Below are positions 35,408 through 48,500 of a DNA stretch of 64,000 bases, in pieces. Below the pieces are notes generated by a model, which saw only the letters and a program-made list of their open reading frames with translations, had not been told where the DNA came from and did no database searches. The DNA is taken from positions 3,038,001 through 3,102,000 of the forward strand of contig NC_063069.1 of the NCBI RefSeq assembly GCF_022605165.1, given 5' to 3'. The number at the start of each line of letters is the position of its first letter. The first letter of the stretch is position 1. This DNA comes from Purpureocillium takamizusanense. Its lineage: Eukaryota > Ascomycota > Sordariomycetes > Hypocreales > Ophiocordycipitaceae. A program made the position numbers and the translations under genes.

Positions 35408-37524
35408 CTACGCGCCGACAAGGTGCTTGGGGAGAAAGGTCCAGACGGTGCCAACCAAGCCCATGAGGGAGAAAACGGCGAGGAGGGCCCAGGAGGCGAG
35501 GCGCTCGCGCAGAGGTATGCTGTGCCAGAAGAGCTTGAGGTAGAACGATATGGGGAGAATGACCGAGATGAGAGAGCAGAGGGCGGCGCCGAGGAAGGCG
35601 CAGACCGAGTCGAAGGCCGGAAAGAGGATAGATATGACTAGCAGGACGAAGACGACGCAGAGGCGGACAAGAACGCGGAGAGAGGTGGTGAGCACGTGTG
35701 ATCGGCGGGTCGTAGCGGACTGGGCATGGTGGTGGTGGTGGTGGGTGGCGTGTATACCGCATATGACGTCGGCCGTGGTGATGAGGGGGCGGGCGTTGAG
35801 GGGTATCTTGGTCAGCGGGATGATGGCGATAAAGATGCACATGAGGATGCTGAGGACCTCGGGGTAGCCTGTCGTCTTGAGGATGTTGGAGGTGATGGCA
35901 TCCTTGATGCCGTCGCCAAACATGAGGATACCGATGATGGCCAGACAGGTATCGAGGACGTACTGGGGCGGCCGGTTAGTCAGTCGGTCGCGCGAAACTT
36001 CGGGGGCGCCAGGAGTGCTTACCGAGAAGGAGAACGTGGCATTGACGCCCTTGTTCCACTTGTGGGGGTGTCGCATGTCGCGGTAGATCTGCAACGAGGA
36101 GACGTGAGCAAGGAGCTATTGTGCATTAGGCGGGACGAGAGCGCACGTACCGAAGGGAAAACAGAGTGAGCCCCCCATGGGCTGGCCATCAGGCCATACG
36201 CAAGGGGAAGCGACAGCCAATTTGACGGGAGCAGGTAGGTCGCAGCGGGCTCCCACAGTGAGCCGGGGCCGTGCTCTTTGATGAAGCCGTCGATGATGAC
36301 GATGCAGACGACTATACCGGAAAGCGGGTGTTAACCAACAGCGAACAGTATGATCCCACTGACAAGAACGATTTGACGGGACGTACTGCAAAAGGTGGAG
36401 AAAATGCCCACGACACTTGTGTAGCTCAGCCAGCGCAGCGGCATGGCGTTGAGTACGAGAATGAGGGCGGCGCAGACGGCCTTCCACGTGTTGACGGTGG
36501 CAATGCCAGGAAGGAGGAGGTGGAGAGAGTCGGCGAAGAGGATGACCAGGGCGACGCAGGCGGCAACCAGCTCGAGGGTGAAGAGGGCTGACACGACAAC
36601 GCGGGCCCTGGCGCCGAAGGCCACGTAGGCGAGGTCCGAGTAGGTGATGAGGCTGGCGTCGAACTGCATGCAGCGGCCGAGCAGCTTGGCCGTGTGGGCC
36701 GTGACGGCGGCCGTGAGGGTCAGGAGGACTAGACCGATGATCCAGCCACTCATCTTGAAGGCCAGGGGTAGGCTCAGCAGGCCGACTCCGATGATGGCGT
36801 TGATGGAGTTGAAGACGGACTGGGGTAGCGTGCTTTGGCCCTCGACTGTCAGGAGTATCTTGCCACCCTGCTTGACCTCCTTGACGAGGATGGGCTGCTC
36901 CTCGCCCAGAGCCAGCGTCGCGTCCACATCTTCGCCGCCGGTGCTGACACCACCGAAGCCGGCGGCGGCATCGCCATCTCCTTCGACGCCGAGGATGCGC
37001 CACCCACTGCCGTGGCTGAAAGAGGAGCGCGATCGCGCCGTGCGCGCCGTGCCGTAGTGGGAGCTGCGGAACGAGCCGTAGCTGCCGATGACAGAGGGCG
37101 TCGCCAGGTGAGGCGGCACGGCGAAGACGCTGGACCTGCTCGACGGTGAGCCCGTGGGGAGCGCGCCTGATGCCATTTCCGAGTCGACAGCCTTCCCCTC
37201 GCCATCGCGATACTCGCCCCTGAAAGCCAAAGAGCCGTAGGCGTACGCGCCGGCGCTGGGACCGTCTGAAGCGCCGCCAGCACCGGCGGATGTCTGCTGC
37301 TGCGGGGAGGCGGCGAGGTGCTGACCGAGCAGACTCGTGTGCGGCGTGGCGGCGCCGCCGCTCACGACACTCCTCCCGTAGTGGGGGGCATCGTCGCGGT
37401 CATCGTCGCCATCGCCAGCCATGACGAGGCTCGGACGACGGGGGATCACCTCATGGAAGTTGGCGGCGCGCTGCCAGCTCCGAGCAAAGCTCCTGAAGCT
37501 GTTCGGGCCGCCAAAGTCGGCCAT
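35408..37524 (-). CDS. Vacuolar-type amino-acid transporter (AAAP/Avt family)
   Basis: Proton-coupled amino-acid transporter of the AAAP superfamily, closest in layout to vacuolar Avt1. Four exons (36387-37524, 36151-36311, 36023-36088, 35408-35962) give 639 codons. The first 230 residues are a polar, Ser/Gly-rich N-terminal tail, as in Avt1. The transport core starts at QSTLPQSVFNSINAIIGVGL, continues LLSLPLAFKMSGWIIGLVLL, and has about ten further hydrophobic segments. Later landmarks are GLMASPWGAHSVFPS, IYRDMRHPHKWNKG and FGDGIKDAITSNIL. A loop in the last third contains a natural run of six histidines (HATHHHHHHAQS). The substrate range and exact membrane cannot be read from sequence. 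Intron 36312-36386 lies within a coding stretch that is otherwise open on the opposite strand. Confidence 0.9.
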
Positions 37525-39442
37525 GGCGGCCAGGCGATTGGTGACGGACGATCTATGAGGAGACGTGGTTAGCGAGGCATCATCACATTACCGAGAGAGA
37601 CCTAATAGTATATGGTACCTCCTACGTTCGTGGCCAAAAATTACCCCGGTACCGCCATCACGACCCCCATCGTCACCGCCATCGCCGTCGTCGTCGTCGT
37701 CGATCAGAGCCTGCTCCTCGGCCAGCACGCTTGACGTCAGGCTGCCTGAAGGGGACGGCCTTCCGTCGTATTCGTCCCAAGACGTCGGATTCTGCGACTG
37801 GTGCGCCATCTGCAAGCAGCTTGCAGGCAGCTTGCAGGCAGCAGCAACGGCGGCGGCGGCGGCGGCGGCTGCTGCTGCTGCTGTGTCTGCGAACTGGGCC
37901 TTGCACTGCCGTGGCAGAGCTAGCTGAGGTGGGACACACGGTCACACTATCGCCCGTCGAGCACGGGCCGTCTTTCCGATTCGCGTTTGCTCGGCGTCTG
38001 TCTCTCCTCACTGACGAGGGCTTGCGATTGCTCTTATGTATGAGAGCCGTACGTCTGAGGCTCTGATCTTGGGCAAGCAACGGGCTGTCGGCGGAGGAAG
38101 ACAAGGGAAGGCGGGGGGCGACGCCGGAGCAGGAGGCGCTCGGGGTGGGCGACGATGGCTGAGGCCCGCACGTGAGGGGGATGCGATTCCGATGCTACTG
38201 ATGGACGCGGGACAGGCCGTGAGTCGAGCAGACGATGTGACTCCAGGTGGAGAGGAGGAGGCGCCTCCTGTATGTAGTAAGTCGTCCGTACTCGGCAAAC
38301 GAACGAAGCTGCCGTTGGTGTAGTCGTTTGCAAAAACCCCCCCCCCCCAAAAAAACCAGAGGAAGTCGTGGAGAAGCAACGCCCGTGCTGTCGCCGCAGC
38401 CACAGTCGAGTCCGTGACGTTGCTTGCTCTTATCGGGAGCCAAGGCCAGAGGACGCCAGAGAAGGCCAAGCTGCCCTGTTTCCGCGATAGCGACAGGCCC
38501 GCTTTAGCTTACAACAGCAGCAGCGGCAGCAGCAGCAGTAGTCTCCTCCGCCAGAGACCATGATCACCTGGTCGAAGCTGTTGCCGCTAGCGACGGGGTC
38601 CCCAGGAGAGCCACCCCCCCGCGGCGCGGCGCCGGTGGGGTCCTGGACGCGAAAGAAGGCTGGCACGGCTGGCTGGCATGGCAAAGCAATGAGGCAGCCA
38701 GACAGGCAGGCTTGTTGCCGTTGCTGTTATTATTGGCGTTGGCGTTGGGCGGATTTGATCCCGTCCAAGCTGGAGGTGTGTGGCTCGTCAAAGCCAGGCG
38801 CTTTCAGCGCTTTACCTCGGCGATCGTTGCCTGCCCGCCCAATTGTCAAGCAGCCTCCACAGGTACCTATACTGTATACCTAGACGTTCCATTAGTACCT
38901 TAAGGTAGTACTAGAGGCTGTCCCCCACCTGCTTGCTGTTGTCTCACTGTAACCCGCCTGTCAGCCAGGGCGGACAGTCCGTACCTAGGACCGACCCATG
39001 CTACAGTGGGCGTACCTACCTACCTTACCTAGTACCGTCTTGGGCTGTTTGGCTGTGTACCTAGTACCTTAGGTGCTACGTAGGTGTGGGTACACGGGTG
39101 CTGGGCGCAGGCATAACTAAATGGAAGGTGCACGCTACCTAGGTGTTCTGCACCTGCCATCCATTGGCTTGCATGGGTCCCGTCTCCTCCCCACCATTGC
39201 CCTCTTCCCACCCGAATTTTGACGAGGCTGACGGTGGATTTCGCTCTGTGCCCGCTCTTCTAGAACGTCTAGACCCTCACGACGTCTTGGACTTTGCTTG
39301 CTCGCCATCACGGCGAGAAGGAGGGGAAACAAAAAAGAGAAGACGCGCTTTCCATCACCCCGGCGCACGGGCAGTGGCTGCTCTTTCGTCATGTTGTCGC
39401 CGAGCGCCCACTCCAAGGACCCTTAGCTCGCCAGGGAACACA
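37525..39442. other. Divergent gap of 1.9 kb, Avt-type transporter and RMP1
   Basis: No gene is supported. It holds the two promoters, GGC/GCT trinucleotide tracts near 37849-37883, a C-run at 38338-38348, and TACC/GGTA words around 38861-39120. Confidence 0.55.
37849..37883. repeat. GGC and GCT trinucleotide tracts
   Basis: Tandem GGC units pass directly into tandem GCT units in the divergent spacer. No coding frame is supported here. Confidence 0.8.
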
Positions 39443-40391
39443 ATGACCATCGCTGCCACCGCGTCGACACCACGGCCGCAACCACGGGCACCGTCCGCAA
39501 CAGCAAAGGCACCGCTACCAGCCGCAGGAAGCGCGCTCGTCCCATCACCACCCGCAGATACCCGCACCGCCGCCGCCGGCTCCTCCCTCGCCGAGACGCT
39601 CTACATCCTCGACGCATTCAACCACCGCCACCACAACCAGCACCGCGCGACGCACTGGTGGCCCTCTTTCCGCATCCTCCACCGCCGCCTCCGGGCCCTG
39701 TACGATGCGCTGCTCTTCAGCACCCGGATCCCCGTCGGTCGTCCGGCGCTGTCGAATCCCTTGTCGTCGTCGTCGGCGGCGGCGCGCGGGCGGCTCGTCC
39801 GCCTCCGCGCCGGCTGGATGAGGGCACATATCGTCCCTCGCGCATATGTGTTCGTCATCAACCTTGCCACCTTTCCCATCACATGCGTCAATGGGCTCCA
39901 TACATGTCTCTCGTCAAATCACTGACGCTTCAATGCTTCCAACGCCTTGCAGTTCGTTCTCCCAGCTGGCGGCGGACAATCAACATGCTCCCTTGGGGCT
40001 ACTGCTCCTCGCCGTTCTCAGCCGCGTCGACACCGTCCTGGCTACCCTCGTACCTTCCGACGACAGCGCAGCTCTTCTGGCGCCGGAGGTTAACCTGCCC
40101 CGTGCCAGTGTGACAGTCGCACACTCGATGCCTATGGAGACGGAGGCACCGCCTCCAGACCTAGGCGTGCCCGTATCCCGCCAAGTCATTCCGCATCCTG
40201 TTGAGAAGCATGATAAGCACGCCTACGAGAGGTCGCCGTCTGAGTCCAATAAGAAACGCCCGCGGGACACCACGGCCGACGTCGCAGCCACCGGCGCCTC
40301 CGGCGAACGGCGCGAGAGCAAAAAGAAGAGCAGGAAGAAGGGAAAGGACGGCAGCGATGCCTTTGCTAGTCTCTTCGGTTCACTGGCCTGA
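39443..40391 (+). CDS. rmp1: RNase MRP protein subunit Rmp1
   Basis: Protein subunit specific to RNase MRP, the ribonucleoprotein that cleaves pre-rRNA at site A3 and some mRNAs. Two exons (39443-39849, 39953-40391) give 281 codons. The family core is AFNHRHHNQHRATHWWPSF, RILHRRLRALYDALLFSTR, then RAGWMRAHIVPRAYVSFSQL and AADNQHAPLGLLLLAVLSRV. The last of these is completed only by joining the exons at a GTTCGT donor. The tail is lysine-rich (RRESKKKSRKKGKDGSDAF), suiting RNA binding and the nucleolus. Rmp1 is poorly conserved, and the alanine/proline-rich first 50 residues carry no recognisable domain. The start at 39443 is the first Met after a run with no conserved sequence. Convergent with TUP1, 380 bp apart. 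Confidence 0.85.
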
Positions 40392-40771
40392 CACACGCGA
40401 GACAGGAGTCGTATAGTCAGAAGTATTAATTTTGGGGGAATTTGTCAGATACTCATTACAGATAAAGAAACCAGACAAACCACAGCGAAAAAAAGCAGAC
40501 TGTCGGCAGTGTACTCACGCCAGGCCCACTCGTACGTACCCGTACAAAACAAACAATGTTTGGCTCGTCTCTCCATAGTCCATGCGCCTGATGTGTGTTT
40601 TCCTTTCCGACCTCCCGCAGGCACGGCCCGTTCAAACTAGTATCCCACAAGAGCCAAATCTGGCTTCACGACAAACGTGGCAGCTTCGTCTCCCCGTGCG
40701 TCCCTCCAAGCGCCTCCACCCAATGTGCCACAGACCAGTACCTAGCGTCTTCGACGCTAATTCTCACGCAA
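40392..40771. other. Convergent 3' spacer
   Basis: About 380 bp between the stop codons of RMP1 and TUP1. No gene is seen. Confidence 0.6.
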
Positions 40772-42795
40772 CTAGAATGGGCGGTAAGACCAGATGCGAG
40801 CCTTCATGTCGCCAGAGCCCGTGGCAAAGTACCCGCCCTGGGGGCTGGGGGCCACCGAGATGACCGAGTTCTTGTGCCCCTGAAGCATCAGCTGCGTCGT
40901 TCCCGTGCGCGGGTCCCAGAACTGGACGCCGCGATCCTTGGAGCCCGACAGCACCCAGTTGGCGTCGGGTGTTAACGCCACCGATAGGACAAAGTCACGG
41001 TGGCCCTCGAACGTCTTGACGCACTTTCCGCCCTTGGGTCCCGAGTTGCCGCCGCCGCGCGGAGAGCTCAGCTCCCACATCTTGATGGTTCGGTCCAGGC
41101 TGCCGCTGACGAGGTCCTTGCCATTGGGCGAAAAGGCCACCGAGTAGACCGAGTCCTTGTGTCCATCCGGGCCTTCGAGGCGTTCCACAAGGAATCCCGA
41201 GTGAATGTCCCACACGCGGACGCTCTTATCCAGAGAGCCGGCGGCGACGTATTGGGTATCGGGCGATATGGCCACGGTCGTGACGCCGTCCTCGATGGTC
41301 AGGGTCAGCGTGTTGCTGCCCTGCTCGATGTCCCAGAGTCGCACAGTCCTGTCGCCACTGCCGGAGGCGATGGTGCGACCGTCGCGAGCAAAGTCGAGCG
41401 AGTAAATGTCCTGTTCGTGGCCTGCAAAGTGGTTGCGGATGGTTCTGGATGCAATGTCCCAAACCTACATGAGGGAGTCAGCATTGACAGTTCTCATGAT
41501 GGCGGGAGCCCGTGTGGAGGGTCATCTTACTCGAATCAGCTTGTCCTCTGCGCCCGTAGCGAGATAGCGGCCGTCCGGACTGAAGCAGACACTCCTGATA
41601 TACAGGTCGGCCGTCATGTCTTGGGCGTTGTGGTCCTCCAAAACACAGACCTTCTCGCCAGTTTGGACGTCGAAAATCTGGGCGGAGCGGTTGCAGCCAG
41701 TAGCCACGTACTTGCCGTCGTGACTAAACCTCACGCAGCACACGACACTCTCGTGGGTGAGGGAATGGACCAGGTCCACGTCCAAGACACGCTGGACCTG
41801 GGGGTTAAAGATGGCATACCAGTCGCTGCCGGTCTTCTTATTGTGGGGCGCCACGGCATCAACCTCAAGATCACCGAGCGAATTGCCAACCGGCGGTTGC
41901 CGAGGGCCGCCCATGCGCGCGTGGTCTGGAGTAGGGTGGCTGACTTGAGGGGACTGGGCATTTCCCGGGTAAGGCACCGGTGTGTTGATTTGGGGTGTCG
42001 CGGGGCCGACAGCATTCGGGGGGCGGCCAACGCCTCGCCTGCCGGGTCCTGGAGATGCGGTGCTTTGAGGGGGCTGAGGTCCCATGCCGTTGGAAACAGG
42101 ACCCTGCGGATAGCCTTGCTGGTAGGGAGGCTGCTGGGCATTAGGATGCGGTGGTGGGACGGGGAGCCCAGGCGGGCCCTGAGCCATCTGGTGCTGAGGT
42201 CCTACCTGCTGCTCCTGGGGCGGAGGATGCTGCTGGGGAGGAGCAAGCCCAGCCTGATTGCCACCGGCCATGATGCCGCTGAACAAGCCATTGCCGGGGG
42301 CAATCGAAGGAGGCTGCTGCGAGGGGCCGGCATGCTGGGGAGGCCCGGGGATGGCGGACGGAGGAGCGCCCTTGCGTGCAGCCTCTAGTTGGTGTCGAAG
42401 CATGCTGATCTCCTCCTCGTATCTGCGAGGCAAATGCCATGTGAGTCGGCTGCACCACGCCATTTGACTCGGAGAGACATCTCCCGCGATGATACGTACT
42501 TTTGCTTCAAAGTCATGTGGGTCTGCTCCATGGCGTAAACCTTTTCTCGGACGAGCTGCATCTCGCTCACTTGCGCGGAAACTGGGTTGACGAACGTTAG
42601 CGTGACGGGCGCAAAGGCTTTGCACGGCTGCAGACGAGGCGTAGAGGCAGCAGGGGGCCTACTTTGATGCTCGAAACTCTCCGTCTGGCGTAGCTGGGTA
42701 TCGAACTCGGCCCTAATCTGATCGAGGAGCTCGTTGAGGCGGGCGGAGTTGCTGGGGGGCACGGCCCCCATGCCGCGGTGCGAATACATGGACAT
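40772..42795 (-). CDS. tup1: Transcriptional corepressor Tup1 (RcoA/RCO-1)
   Basis: WD40 subunit of the Tup1-Cyc8 corepressor, which DNA-bound repressors recruit to silence glucose-, mating-, stress- and development-related genes. Four exons (42663-42795, 42500-42569, 41531-42422, 40772-41464) give 595 codons. The N-terminal coiled coil for tetramerisation and Cyc8 binding is [20 protein letters not shown], continuing through [20 protein letters not shown] and [19 protein letters not shown] Gln/Pro/Gly-rich linker follows (about residues 95-240). The C-terminal propeller has seven WD repeats, for example [63 protein letters not shown] and [16 protein letters not shown]. It ends [10 protein letters not shown]. 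No repeat is broken. Faces a 6.3 kb non-coding region. Confidence 0.96.
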
Positions 42796-44685
42796 TGCTG
42801 TTCACTGCAGGGCGAGCAGCAGGAGACTGGCGGACGACTGTTGCGGTGGCTAGCGGCTGACTTGTACGCGAAGTAGGCCCTGGCCGCGAGGGAGCGGATT
42901 GGCGATGGCGGGGGGGTCGTCGCAGTCGCGGACGGTGCGTCGAGGCTGGGCTGGCTAGGCGCTGTTGATGCTGGCAACGGCAATGGCAAGACAGGCAGCG
43001 ATGATACGACGACTTGAGAGTCGACCCTCGCGTCAAGCCGCAAAGGAGTCGCGTGCGACGATGGTTGGTGGCACGTCGTCAAAGAAGCGTAGCTGGAGCA
43101 GAGGTTGATGTGCACGACGACGATGAGTCGATGGCAGGTCGCGGCGCGGAATGCGAGAGGCGAGACGGTTCTGCGCGACGAGCCTAACTAAGAGCAAGGT
43201 CAGGTGGTATCTATCGGCGACGACGGTAGAGATTGCCGCCGGGGGTGTGGTCGCGGGGAATGCAGCGTGGTGTGCAAAGGCGCCGAGGAAGAGAAGGGTG
43301 AGGAATTGAGGACGCGGGCTCGCGGACTGTGGTGGGTGAGCGGTTTGAGGCTGGTGGTGGAGTTGGTGGGAAAGGGGAGAAAAAAAGGTGAAGAAGGGAA
43401 AGGAAACGATGGAGGATGGTGGATGGCAAGGCACCCGCTGGGGATGATGGGATAGTGAGGTGGGTCCCCGCTGCCGTGGAAGCGCCTGCAGTGCAGCAGT
43501 GGAGTGGAGGCTTGCATTCGGCTGCTGGTGCAGGTGCCGGTGCAGGCGCAGCTGGTGTTGTCGGTCGGTGTGGTGGTACCCGGACCCGACTTTTTAGGTG
43601 ATGGAGGGCGCTGTCCGGCGCGACCACCCACTGCTCCAGGTGATGGTGGAGGAGGTGCAGCGGTGGTGGTGGTGCCCGCTGCTGCGAGGTGGGCGTGCGG
43701 GCGTGCGGGCGTGCGCGCTGCCTGCCCGTGTCTGGATGGATGGAGAGGTGGATGGCATGGGGTGGGTGCACAGGATGCGGCAACGTGGAGGTGCTCCCCT
43801 GCCCTGCCTGAGGGTGGTGAGCTGCAACGAGCAATGGGTGGAGGGGCGGCCGCCCGAGCCCATAGCACCCACCACCCCATCAATCCCCTCGCCGACGCCA
43901 GGACAAGGCCGTGCCTGTGATCCGTGGTGTGGCCGCTCGAAACCAGCCAAAAGGTAAAAGGTTCCTTCACCTTGGCCCCAGCCGGGGGGAGGGGGGGGAG
44001 GTTTACGGAGGTGCCAAGGTGCATGCATGCATGCGCAGCACCACCCAAGGCCACTCCATCCTCCCAGCCCGGGAGGGTGCAGGGACACTGTGGGAGGATG
44101 CAGCAGGGGGCGGGGGCTAGCGCCACTGGTTGGTGTGGATGACATGCTGGTTGGCAGCAAGCCGATGGTTCCGCCGGCGCAGAGGCTGAAGGGGGGGGGG
44201 GAGGGGCGTGCTGTTCATGTCTGAGTTGCCAGCCCAGCTCAGGGCGTGGCGGAAGGGAAGGGGGGGTGCAATAACCGGCTGGGGAGGTGGCGGGTCCTGG
44301 TCCAGGCATCCTCCACTGCTTGCTAGTGCGGCCCCGTTGCACTAACAGCTGGGAGACATGATGGAGAGGTGCAGCCTGCACGGTTGCTATCTGGACTTGC
44401 CAGCTGCGGACGGACGGGCAGGGCAGAGCAGGGGCCGGGAGCCGCAACACCAGGGACTTTCCTCGACAGTGCGACAAGCGTGCCGGCGGGCCTTTGCCAT
44501 ATCGTTAATGGACACCAGGAAACGGCCCTTGCCGCTTTTGGCGGCCCAATGCGATGATGAGGTATCGCGGACGGTAGGCCGGATACTTGTGAAAAGTTGG
44601 CAAGCGACAGCCTGCCACCGCCCAGTCGCTCAGGCGTAACGACATCAACGCAAAGTCAATGGAGATGCCCAGCTTCTCGGTCACC

Positions 44686-44727
44686 ACCGCCGCCGCCGCC
44701 GCCGCCGCCGCAGCAGCAGCAGCAGCG
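44686..44727. repeat. CCG and CAG trinucleotide tracts
   Basis: Tandem CCG units pass directly into tandem CAG units in the TUP1-ERG3 spacer. Confidence 0.85.
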
Positions 44728-45494
44728 CGGCCGTCATGGTGCTTCGTTCTGGCGCGGCGTTGTGCACATGTCGCCAGTCAATGGCTTGACTGGATGCGGA
44801 GTGCGGAAGACTGATCCGTAGGTGGTTTGATTTCTTTGCTCGATACTCGGGGATTCCGACCTCGCATCATGCCAACCCACAAGATGCCAACTCCGTAGGG
44901 GATGGTAGCCCTTCACTCCGTGCATGTCCACAGACGCGGTACCTCATGATGGGACAGGCGGGATTAATCGGTCGACGGTCCTGGTGGTACGTAATGCGCC
45001 CAGGTACCTACAGTACCTGGTGCTATGCCACTTGCCCGGGGATCCGGCTCATGCGAACGGCGTTGGACGCGGTGGTGACCGACGACAAGATCAGACGGTT
45101 TGGGGATCCAACGTTGTTGTTGACCTGGAGCATGGACCCTGACCTGGCCAACCGACCAACAACTGGGGGTGCACGAGAGCAGCACGAGCCTCACCTCACT
45201 GCGACAGCCAGCCGACCGGCTCGATTAGTAGTCGCCACCATGTGTTTTGTACGACGCAGGGTTACGAGGCACTCAACCTCATGCAAGTCGTTGCTTTGGT
45301 GCCCGCCAGTGAGTGCAGTTGTTGGCTGCCTTGAGGCGACCGCTTGGCTGACGACAGGTCCGATATATCATGGCACCCATCAACTAGTATACAAGTCCCA
45401 CAAGAGTGCGTGTGGATACGGAAGCAACTGTCGCGTCGCGTCCCATCGCATCGTGGTCGCCTGCGGGCATGGCCCGGCGGCGCGGTCTCTTCAA

Positions 45495-45518
45495 GTGTGT
45501 GTGAGTGTGTGTGTGTGT
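45495..45518. repeat. GT microsatellite
   Basis: Imperfect GT dinucleotide repeat with one GA interruption, non-coding. Confidence 0.85.
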
Positions 45519-48500
45519 CGACAAGGAGCGACATATGTATGTACATGCACGCACATAGGAACTGAGCCTCGCTTGGTTGCTGATTCTCTGGTCTCATGGC
45601 ATGCGAGACAGGTCTCAGCGACGGGGGCTTTCGCGGTGGTTGGCGCGTGAAACAAGCCGCATGCGCGGATTGCGTTTGCCATCAATGAATGATACGTACC
45701 TCGCCCCGGCGCGTACCTGACGTACGTCCTCGACGGGCAGAATCACTGCGCTTCTTCACCTCCACTCCCAGCTCTGACCTCGCTGGGAACCTAGTGGCAA
45801 AGACGTCGAGGTGCCCGTAGCACTGCTGGTTACCTTATCTTAGGTGCCCAACCACAAGTGCGTTAGTAATGTTAGTTAGTATTTTAGCAAGTTAGTGCTT
45901 CGCCTGGACCGTGTACCGACATAGGGTATATCCACCACACCCAAGCACTGGCGGTTGAGCTGCGGGTGCGGCGCGCGGTGCCGTGCACACCCACTAGTAA
46001 CGTTGGTGTGTGCCTGCTTGGCTGGCCGGAAGCGGCTTCAACGACGACGCAGCAATCTATAATTGTCAAGTGCCGTGCGCCTGCCCTGGCATTGGGAGAG
46101 CCTCGAATCGACAAATGCAGGAGGTAGACGAAGCTGAGTGAGCTTGCCCCTTCTCATAGGGCTGTTGGCGTTGCTGCCGACGAACCTCGTCCCCCGCGCC
46201 TTGCGCAACCGGCGCTCGGGGCTAAATGAGCGTCAAAACATGGACAAGAGACTCTTGTCACGATGTACTTGGTGTGGACAATGTGATGTGCGGGCTTGGT
46301 CAACTAGAACTCTGCCTGTTCCCCAGCTGCGGCCAGGACTGTGCCCTGCTAGACTGCTGCGCTGCTGTGCCCCCCCGCGAAAAAGGGCTTGGCTTCTGGC
46401 GGGAAGCAAGCGCCTAAGGTAGTCAGACAAGGGTGACAAGGGTGGCGGAGTGCTGCTGCTGCGACGGGCGGCATCACCCGTGACTGCTGTGTCGACAGGT
46501 CGCATGCTACAGCATGCCTCGTGGCACTGTGGAGCCGTCCGCTTGTCGTACCTGTCGCCTGTAGTACACTGTCCATTATGCTACGCCTGTCGTGGTCCCC
46601 TTGTTCGCACGGTTGACGCGGTTTTGCTGCCGCAAGGCGGCTGCCGTCGTGGCGTCGGGGCGGCTTTGCTGGGGGTATGTATTAGGTACGTGGTAACTTA
46701 GGTAGTCTGCCTGTTTGGACCATGTAAACCCTGGGCACACGGGAGCCGCTGCTTTGTTTGTCCTTCTCATCCGAGATCCCGGTCAAGGCGGGTGAAGATG
46801 TGCGAGGAGCCTCGACTGAAATCCATCGGGCGCCCATGCACCCAATCAAGCGGGAAATCACAGGCAATGACCACCTGTGATGATGGTCACCAAGCAATGA
46901 AAGACGGTAGGAGAGGCGCATACCGAGGCACCCCTAGGTACCCTAGTCCCTGTAAGGAAGCGAGATGGCCTGGGCCAGCCAAAAATCATGTTTTTTTCTT
47001 TTTTTGCCGAAAGAGGCAGGTTGCCGTTGTCACTATATGGTGATGATGTGGTATCTACCTACTTTATAGGTAGCCGATCAGGAGAAGGGACTTAGTAACT
47101 TAAAAGAGGAACCAACCAGGCTACCTTAGCAGGCAGCGTCATTAGTTCGCCAGCTCTTCATTAATGCACGTGCAGCGGGGGGCCAAGGGAACAGATACTT
47201 TAATAGGGTAGGTTCTATTATTGTTTCCGACAAATACTTCCGCCGCCACAGGGTACGGTCGGAGTAACTTAGACTACTAGTAGTACCTCTAGTATCCCGA
47301 TACTAAAGGTAGTAGTCTTGTTTTTCGCTAGGCCGAGCACAAAAAGGTAGACGCAGGCCTTAGAATGTTAGCCTTCCGGCCCCCGGCTATGTCATCCATC
47401 CTTGACAGATAAAGTGCCAAGGTAGATACACGAGGTAGTAGGTACCTACCTTGCTTGAGCCTACGCCATTCCGGCAGTCGCCGGAGTCTTATGTCCCCTT
47501 GGAGCGTCCCTACCTAGTAGGTTAGTTGTCAATCAGTCCACCCCGACACGCGCTCACGCGGTTCAACAGTAACTGACCTAGGTACTTCCAAGTTGGTAAG
47601 GGACCTCACAACCCACCGACTACCTAGGTACCTGATAGTAGGTACTACAGGTAGGGAGGAACGCAGGTACCTAGGTACCTTTCTCCAGCGTCGCAGACCA
47701 GCTTGGAGGCGCGCCTGGGGCGGCCTGCAACAGAGTCACCTACGCCCAGCCGCAGGGCAAGCAAGCCACCACGTCAGGGAAATGCGCCTACTATTTGTAC
47801 TTGGTATACATGTATAGTAAGCAGGACCAGAAGGAGAAGCGCGGGGCGAGTCGCATGGAACGCCATGGGTGCGATGCATCGGCGAGCGAGCCAGCGAGCC
47901 ATCCGGCGGCAAGCGACAGCGACGAGCGAGAGAAGGTGTCGTCGACGCATCGTCGAATCATCCATGGATGCCGCCCGGCTCAATCATGCCATTCTGCACT
48001 TACGGAACCCCGCCAGCCCGGTGGATGGGATGAAAGGGACCTAGGGTGGCGCGCGCCGCCACCCTCTCTGCCTCCTCCCCGCATGCCGCCCCCATCCATC
48101 CCTCTGGCGCTCTCCTCCATCTGTCTTATTTAGGCAAGCGGGAGCGCTGGGGACCGACGCCTCGCCAGGAAACGAACCAGGCGGGGCTGCTCCGTGGTGG
48201 AGGGCGGACGGCGGCTGTAACACGGATACCTGGGTTGCGATGCCACCTGCGCGGTGTGACCAGGTCGCGTATGGTAGCGGCGCGTTCGGGCTCGTACTCG
48301 GGTTTCACGTCACGGGCGGTTTGCCGCTGGTTTGTCAGAGAGCGGGAGAGGGGAGGCAAGGCCGAGCGAGCGCCCGGCGGCGCAGACGGGCAAGATGCGA
48401 ATGGACGGGACTTTGTATAAAACAGGTGCCGCGTCCCTGTGGCCCGCAGTGGGTTGGATCTGTAAGGTAAGTAGGCAATTAAGGTAGTGAGTGACTGTAC

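Noticed and set aside
36116..37003. Arg/His-rich minus-strand open frame of about 295 codons
   Set aside because: It is an alternative reading frame of the amino-acid transporter exons and crosses their intron.
43200..44477. Long minus-strand open frame (about 425 codons)
   Set aside because: It is a Pro/Ala/His/Ser low-complexity frame in GC-rich repeats, overlaps open frames on the other strand, and has no recognisable domain.
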